Positions 53,401-62,400 of a stretch of 64,000 bases of DNA are shown piece after piece; position 1 is the first letter of the stretch; each line of letters begins with the position of its first letter. The DNA comes from Toxonevra muliebris. Lineage: Eukaryota; Arthropoda; Insecta; Diptera; Pallopteridae. Location of the stretch: contig OY829328.1 in the NCBI GenBank assembly GCA_963691655.1, positions 88,850,400 to 88,914,399 of the forward strand, read 5' to 3'. The translations under genes were made by a program, and so were the position numbers. The notes under the pieces are model-generated. The model was given only the letters and a program-made list of their open reading frames with translations, ran no database searches and was not told where the DNA came from.

Positions 53401-56400
53401 CTTTTCAGACAGTTGCTTCCTACACACACAAAAGCAGACTTTATAATTTCTGAAATTACATAAACACACATAAACATATACATGTATAAAAGCACATATA
53501 CAAACAAAAAGATATTAAGCAAAAAATAAGCAGCAGCAGAGGAGCACTGCTACGGAAATGAGTTTCAAAAAGTTGAACACACACATACACACACCGGATG
53601 CGAGTAGTAAAATAACTTGACAGAAAGAGAAAGAAGTTGGGTAAAAAAAGAAACGACAACTATTTAAAAGTGATGACAAATAGCATTAAAATTAAGTTGA
53701 TTTCAGCTTATTTGATATCATTTTTTCAACAACTCAAAAGAATGATGTAATATTTTGACCATTAGGGTAACTAAAAATTCTAAATTGAATTCAAAGCAGA
53801 ACTTAATTTCAACAATAAATGATTTGAAGTAGTTTTTAATCAGCAAAGTGGTTGGGTAAATGTAGGTCTCAAGTTGAAGATGGTTGATTTCATAAAATTG
53901 CCAACCAAATAGAGATGAAATAATAACTATGGCTAAAAGTGAGATCTTGTTGCTCTGATTATTAAAAACAGACAGCAAGATAGTTTGAAAAGAGTTTGAA
54001 AATTAAAAGTTATTACTGGAAGTTATACACAATGTTGCCAAAGTTGTGTGTATCATAAGTTGAGTGTATATATAGAAAGAGATGCAGTACAACAACAAAA
54101 ACAAAATGATACTATATTAAAAAATCTTGTGATTATTTGCTTCTGGGCTAAAAGTGCAGAGCTCTATAAGTCATTGCTTTAGTGAAAGCCTTTAGGTAGT
54201 ACAGATTCTTATTATTATTATCAGATGGTAGCTAGTAAGATCCGGAAGTAATGTATTTCATGATACACACCAATAAGGGCAAGAGACGTTTTGTTATCCT
54301 AATAAAACGAAGATTATAACATTTTTGGCACAAAAGAAGCTGATTTCATTATGAGAAAGGAGCGGCTAACTGAATATTCTTATTTTCAGTTGAACCAGGG
54401 TTGGATTGATTTCCGATTAAATGTTAAGTACTAGGGGGGGGGGGGGGGGACGCAAAGAATAGTTCCGATATTAGCAAAAGAAAGAGCGAGAACAGAGTGA
54501 GAGCTGAGCATGTGCAGAGAAAGTAGCGAGGGTTTCCATTGCATTGCTTTCTTAAAAACTGCATTCAGCTAAGCAACGTTTGATCGCATGAAGTCTGGTA
54601 AGTTCGATTGAAGTCTTGTAAGCCTACAAAAACTTGAATACTCTCCAGCAACTTTTTGTCACAAATATTTGTTCACATTGGATAATTTCTAGAAGTGATG
54701 TTCCGAAACCCATACCAAGCCTCAGACTTCGGGAGACAAATAGCTGTGAATAAAATATATCTACACTTATTCAAAAATTACACTTACAAAATTTATTAAG
54801 TCTTAAAATCTATGCAAAATCTTAAAAAGTTCGAAGAACTTAAATTACCATACGTAGGTATACACCCCATCAATGACCACAAAACTGCCTCTCATACACG
54901 CACACACACAAACAAACATAAGCACAGACATAGAGTGTCTATAGTTTTTCTTCATATCTCTACATATACAAATCTACACGTACTTATAAACGCAATAACA
55001 AACACAGCATGGTCCTCTATAATTTCATTATGGGACACAACAAGCGGAAAAAAGTACTAAATTACTAATAAGTAATTTTACTAACAAGCGCATAAAATAG
55101 GCACAAAGGCACAATGACATTAAAAACACAGTGAATGGGACATAAAATGTTGAGTTTCAAAAACGTTCTACTATAGTTGCATGGTGAGGGTGTGGAAAGC
55201 GCGAGCGAGCTAGTGAGCGTAATTTGAAACAAAAGCTGCAAAAAAAGCCGGAAGTTGTACGCATATAGAAGTAGCGAGGTAAGAAGGAAGTGCCAAAGCA
55301 ATTTTTGCTTAAACGGCAATAAGTTTTCTACGTGCAGCGCAAATTTTATATGAAATTATTAAAATAATAGTAGAAGTTTTTGTTGTTGTTGCTGGTGCTC
55401 TGGTGAAGTTAAGTGAAAGTAGAGTAGAAGGAATGGAAATAGTATTAGAAAATATGAATAAAAAAAAATGTAAGAAATGAGAACAAATTACTAGAAAAAG
55501 AGTACGGAGGGAAAAAGAAGGGAAGAGAAAAAAGTTAAGGGTGTTTATGTTGTTTGGCGACAAATTGCACTATGAGTCAACACGCACACACACACATATA
55601 TAAATATATTACTACTATGCACTTATACACTTTTTTAATTTTACATAATTTACTTGCAAGTACATATAGTGAATGTATGTGTGTGTGAGTCCGTGCGTAC
55701 AAGCTGCGCATAATACAATCAAATATTGTTAACCATGGAATGTTAACCATAGAATGTGGCTGCCTTGGGGGGCAATTGGTGGTGGTGCTGGGTGCTATAT
55801 ACATAGAGCATTGCATATAACACTCATCTACACTACTCATCATATTATATTTCCCACTTGGTTTGGTTTGGTTAGGTTAGTTTAGCGTTACATACATTAA
55901 ATTGCATCATATTACTACCCCACTGTAGTGTTATATGCATGTAGAGGCAGGAAAAGGAAAAAGAGGTTGCATGGCACGGAGACAGAAATTGGTTGCACCA
56001 CATGTGGCACTCTTTATTCTGTTCACTATTTGAATTTTTAAGTATCTGTTGTATGCATGTAGTTATTCCTATTTTAGATATAGATAATAACAATATTGGA
56101 AGCCACTTAAGTATGGCATTTGTGCAATTTATGAATTTTTGTGCTATTTTGATTAAGAAATTAGTAATTGTAATGCGGGTGAAGTGAAGTAATTTAAGAT
56201 TGAATTTTATTTAATTTAAATTTCAAAAAATGCATACAATCTGTTTAGGTTATAGAGGGGCAAGCTCATCTAATTGTTGGTAAATATCATTCAAGTGTAA
56301 TTATTTTGCCGTAGTTCGTAGATATGATTCATTAATTATTATATTTTTGCTATATTCTGATTGATAAGCAAAAATTGATCTGATAGCTTGTGACGATTTC

Positions 56401-59400
56401 CCAGAATTTCTTATTTTGGAACAGCCTTCCCTATAACTTTTTTCATAAGAATTTGATCATTGCGTTTGACTCTTACCTAATTCCTTTCCACTTCCTTGTA
56501 TAAGACTTTAAACTTTTTTAGATTATTGCATGTTATTTAATGTGCCTAGAAGGCACATTTCACTTTTTTTCATATACCGTTAACGTAACTCAAAATATAG
56601 TCTTAATAGAAACTGTCATCTTGGATTTCACTACTCAATATATCCAAATATCGTTAAGATCAGAATATTCTTCCAAGATTTTTCCCCACTACCCACATAT
56701 TTAAAATACTTGTTGTTTCTTTAAGCATCTCCATTCAAGTTTTTAACTACAACTACCCTTTTGATTTTCCATTTTTTTTCTTACGAAAAGCAATTAACTA
56801 TGAAACATGAGGGTACATGCTGCAGCGTAGCAAAAATTCACAAATTAGTATTTAACTAAAGTGCCCCCAAGGAGAGCAAGAAAGACATGGCACAAAATTA
56901 TGTATGTACTTTTTGAAACAAAAAAAAAAAAAAAAATTAGCTTAAATATCTACTCATTCCACACAGCCAAAAATAAAAACAGTGAATATAAATATAGAAA
57001 ATTCCTAAGCTAAAATTTGTATGTGGGTATGAAGAAGGATGAAGTTTCGAAATTTAATTTCTTGCGATAATGTTGAAAATTGATCAAAGCAATGCAGACT
57101 TCTGGAAGTAAAGAGGGTGCCATGGCTGCTTAAAAGTATGCAACAAAATATAATTTGAAATGAGAAAATTTGTGCGTACATATATTAAATATATGAATAT
57201 ATATAAGTACTCATATATTTGAATAAAAGATTGTAAAGATTTCCTCATCCATGCAGATATAATCGACTAATGCGTGTGTATAAGTGACGCATTGTATATG
57301 ATTCAGGGAGAAAAATCATTTTAATGAGAAAATCTAAATTGATGTACGATGTGATGCGTACACATTTGAAGGTATTTTTGCAATGAGTGCATAATTGGCT
57401 GGGGGAGGAAGAATAGAAATTATTATTTTGAGAATCTAATAAAAATTCCTCAAAATCATTATATAAATATGAATATCGAGTATTTGTATATTACGGTGTC
57501 TCACGAGAAAAAGTGAGCCTTGGTTTATCTTATGAAGCTTACCAAAATATTTTATTTATTAATAGCGATAAGCTGTCGGGAGCTGGATTAATTTAGAGAA
57601 AATTTTAAAATCTAATTATATTGAAATAATTGAGCATATTTTAAAAACTTTTAATTCAAAAATTCAAAATCGCTTTTGAATTTCTATTAATTTGATAAAA
57701 AGTCATTTGATAAAAAGTAGTCTAACGTAAAATTTTTCTATATAAAAATGTATTTTTGGAATATTTTTTTTTTAACAGTCCGGTTCACGTCAACTTGTGG
57801 CTAAATTCGTAATATTTATAGCTTAATAACTTTTTTTGAGGCACCTTAATGTACAATTGTGTTCATAATAATAGCAGCGTATTACAAATAAGAAAGAAAT
57901 CTTGAAAAAAAAAATATGTTTCCAAAATATTGATATAAAAAATCCGAAGCCTTAGGTATCCGAAACAGATGTATTATTATTATTATTAGCGACCTAAAAG
58001 ATCTTTTGTGCCACTCCCCATTTTATGACAAAAGACGTTCGGCTGACCTAATAAAAGTCAAGACATCTTTCGTAGAAGAAGATTTCATGTGATCAGCCGT
58101 CAAAAACGAATAATCAAAGATTCTTCCTCTGAGCCGAGCCAAGGCCGGACACTCACACAGAATGTGAAGTGTCGTCTCGTCATCTTCCATACATAGACGA
58201 CATTCTGTCTCATTGAACAGACCTATTTTGCTTAGGTGATATCTGGGCCCATGGTGTCCAGACATGTAGCCCACCAATAGCCTAAGGTCAGGTTTGGAAT
58301 AAGAGATGGGCTGATTTTGGGCAAGCGGAATGGTGAGAGCTTTTGCCTGTCTTAAACCCGGGATAGAGTTCCAATACTCTAGCCATTTTGCCTTAGACCA
58401 CTCCTCAACGATAGATTTCGTAGAGGCCCAGCCGATTCCGCAAAACGGATCGGGGCCGAAGTGCTTGGTAGATGAACCTTGCCTAGCCAGTTCATCGGTG
58501 GCTTCATTACCAGCAATGTCACGGTGGCCGGATACCCAACAAAGCGTAACTTTGTTACGGGTAGACAAGCGCTGGAGACTATCAAAACACTCTTTCACCA
58601 GTTTAGATGAAAAACTCCATGAAGAGAGTGCTAAGAGAGCCGCCTGGCTATCTGAGAAAATTACAATATTTGCGCCTTTAAGACCTTTATACAGGTTTAT
58701 ATTAGCGCAGGTCTCAATTGCGTATATTTCGGTTTGAAAGACACTGGGCCAAATACCCAGAGGGATTGAGATTCTAGTATTGGGTCCAGCAACTCCGGCA
58801 CCAGAACCACAGTCCATTTTCGAGCCGTCTGTATACCAATTGAGAGCAAAGGGACCGAAATCGGGACATTGGCCATCCCATTCGGACCTGGAAGGAAGAA
58901 TGATGTTGAATTTCCTACCGAAACATAGATCCCTAACCATATAATCCGATACAGTACATATTGGAGTGTTAGGGATTTCGTCAAGAATGCTCAGGTGACC
59001 ATAGTTGCCTTCCAGTAAGCTTGACGATATACGCAGCCGCAAAGCAGTATTTGCAGCTGTTTTCTTGATGAAAATAAACAGATGTATGAAAATCAGAAAA
59101 AATTAAAATCTCTAAACCTACAATCCAAAAAGTTTGCTGTTCATAAAAATAGCAGAGCTTGAGAAATATTATCCTAAAACAAGAGTATTGGACCTTTTTC
59201 TGGAAGAATACTTAGTATTTTCGTGTTCCAGCGGCACAGCGACGGGTTTCTAGGGTAAACTAATGCTTTGCGTCTCTCTACAACACATTACTACTTTGCA
59301 TTATGAGAATCGGTTTTTAAAGATCACTCTAAAAGTTTTAAATAGATTCCAGATATTGTGATTGTTGAATGTTTTTCCAGGACATCGATTTTAATATAAT

Positions 59401-62400
59401 GAAATTGTATGCTGATGATCCTAGCTCAAATGGAAAGTCTATTTGAGAAGAAAATTCCTTTATGGAATACAAAAAAAGTGTTGTTATACTACATATTAAA
59501 ATGATTTAGTAGAAACGTGAAAAATTTGTTCAGAATAGTTTCAACGCACTTTTACCAGGATACTGTTTCTCCAGCACTGCTGTTTTTATGAACAGGAAAC
59601 TTTTTGCATTGTAGGGGATTTTAATTTTTTACAATTTTCATACAAATTCAAAAACAAAAAGATCTTAAGTTTTGGATACCTAAGGCAATATGGTGTAAAA
59701 TATAGGAGAGAGACGAACTCCCTGCCGAAGGGAACTAGCTACTTTCTTAAATAAAAATAGTGACTCACAAAATTGCATATTTTTATTATGTACCTATATT
59801 GTTTGTCAGTCACTTGGCAGCAATATCATCTCCGAACTAGTTTATATTATAATTATAAATTACAAATCAATCTCAAGTATTCAATTAACTCTCGATTATC
59901 AACAGGCATAGTTTTAATTCATTCTGTTAATCAACAAAAAAAATTTCTCTTGTATTCTGAAAATGTGATTTTGAAGATCTTTAATGAAAAATCTTTAATA
60001 CGATATTAAGATATCAATATAAACAAATCAAGTATGTATATAAGTACAACTATGTAAAATATGTCATATTTTGTCAATGACTTTTACAAAAATTACAATT
60101 TGCAACTTCCTTAACTATTAATGCTGGTAAAAAAGCACGACACTCTAAGAAATTTACAAGTAGAAATAATATTAATAGAAAATATGAAAGAAATAATTTT
60201 TGGTTATGTTTTAAGCAATCCTTGTAGGCTTCATTAGTCGATTAGTTTCTTGATGCAAATAAATGATTTTTATTTCATTTTGCGTAATTTTTAAGCTTCT
60301 TCAGGGGTATTAAAGAGAAACAATATATCATGGCAAATTGTACACAAATCGTAAAAGTAGTTTAAAATGAAAACAAATGACAAGAAAAAAAAAAAAAAAA
60401 ATGGGATTCAGTAGAGTTCAGAATTTTCAGTACAAAACAAAATTTTGATGTGCCAAAATATGGCTACAGAAAATGTGCATTTATAATTACCATTTTTTAC
60501 ATAGAATATGGCAATGAGCACAAATGTACTTGGGTGTTATGTAATATCACTAAGTAATATGTAGTTTTAAATTTTGCATTAACTGTGAAAATTGCTTAAG
60601 CAGTGAGAAATTTGTTTTCATTATAATCTGTTAATTAGTATTAATATTGTATAACTTCAGCATGAAGCTTGTGCTTTTCCGAATTTTGCAATTTTTTTTT
60701 TCATTATTTATAGGAATTACTATATCTCACATTAAGGAATCGATATTAAATAAAGTATTATTTTGAGTGCATATTTTCTCATTGTCACACACAGATTTAC
60801 AAGTTTCTTGTATATTTCAAAAGAAACTCCCTGGAGTGCAATATAAACAAAGAGGCGTTCAGAAATAAACACATGCACATTGAAACGCACGTTCAAGTGG
60901 TATATGCATATATGAAAACATACGTTGCAATATGCATATACTTCAAGTACACATACATCTATATGTGTACCTGAGTATATATAGTAAAACATAATAATAA
61001 AGTCTTACAACACAGTTTAGTATAATAGGAAGATGAAGCAGTACAGCACAAGCTACAAAAACAGACACTAGAAATTTTTATATACACGCGCATAAACACA
61101 AATGCATACACATACAAACAAACGTATAATGTACTTTATTGTTTAGCTAAGTTGGTAAGTATTTGTGTGGATGTGTGTGTATGTTTTTATATGTGAATAT
61201 GTGGTTTATGTAATTGTGATCATAATTTCAAGGTAAAATGGGTATAGATAAAAGAAAATATCACTCAAATTTGTGTGTTTGTGTATGTATGATATGAGTT
61301 GAAGAAGTGAAGTGCTAGATAAACAAAATTGTAGTAGTGAAAGTAGAAGTAATAGAAGTAACAATGAAAAACGTAGGTGGAGTAGAAGTGGAAGTAGTTT
61401 TCGAGGTAATACTTAGTAGCAGAAAATGTTATGGCAACTATTCTGCATAGAGAGGCAGCTGGAGAGACGGACAAACAGCATAAGCATCCTGAAGCAGTTG
61501 CTGTTGTCATACAAAAACATTGATAGTTGTTGCATAAAGATGTTGCAAACATGCATAGTTTGGTTATACATAGATATTGCCCAATAGGAAATAGATATAC
61601 TTAAAAAAAGGAATGGATGTATTAAATACAGATAATTTGAAAATATTCTGAAATAAATTTGAATTAATTTTATATCAGTTTGGATATTATTCAGAAATCA
61701 GCTTGGAAAATTTTGAGATAAATTTTTTAATCGACATAGAATATTCTGAAACTAATATTAATTAGACGGCGGACCATTTTCTTAGCAGGGCAGACTGCTT
61801 TCTGCCAGATCAGAGTAAGCATATTTGGTACTGGAGTGTTGGCAGACGAACACCTGAGCTCTCTAACACCGCGGAATCTGCTAAGATTTATTAATAAATC
61901 TGTTAGATTTATAGAATAGCAAAAGGGAATACAGGATATAGTACAATGGCCGTAAAACTTGCTTGAGTGCTGTATTCTTGAATATTTCTTTTGTCTATTC
62001 CAACAAAAAAAAAAAAAAGAAGATATTAATTAGAGTAGTTTGAAAATGACTTTCGAATATTATTGGGCCAGTAAAAGATTCTTTAGGATCAATTTAAAAT
62101 TGCTTGAAATTGATCTGACTTATGGCAAAATAAATTTTGTAATAAGTAATTTTTTTCCATACATTTTTTTTTGCAGTGATTAAAAATCTCTACCCCATAG
62201 TTCACTTCAGTCCACTTCCTCCTGGGTATTGATGTTATAGCAGTGAAGTCTCAAGACAAAATAAATAAATAAACAAGAAAACAAAACAAAGCTATTATTT
62301 AAATACCATAAAATAATATTTCAAAAAAAAAACTAAGAACAACTACATAAAATATTGTCTTCTTGAAGATGTTGACAACTTGGCAGCTAGAGTACACAAT

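Larger units (their letters stand above)
57853..59686. mobile_element. Tc1-like element with long inverted repeats, split by a retrotransposon
   Basis: The repeat unit TGTTCATAATAATAGCAG (or close variants) occurs at 57860 and 59138 in plus orientation and, inverted, ends at 59594. Around the inner pair, similarity runs for over 60 bp, including CCTACAATSCAAAAAGTTT outside and AGCAGWGCTKGAGAAA inside. The outer pair GCCTTAGGTATCCGAAAC (57949-57966) and GTTTTGGATACCTAAGGC (59669-59686) is also inverted. Long inverted repeats with internal direct repeats are the IR/DR layout of several Tc1-like families. Removing the retrotransposon at 57975-59075 restores a roughly 0.7-kb non-autonomous element. 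The right outer terminus was not found, so that end may be truncated. The interior shows no clear transposase. Confidence 0.7.

Noticed and set aside
59380..59450. Possible transposase remnant (FQDIDF-like) inside the Tc1-like element
   Set aside because: Only one short phrase is suggestive of a Tc1 DNDPKHT-type motif, and the surrounding frame has stops and no further similarity.
59687..59780. Right outer terminus of the Tc1-like element
   Set aside because: CTTTCTTA and CACAAAATTG near 59743-59775 faintly resemble the inverted left end, but the sequence between does not align, so I did not extend the element.
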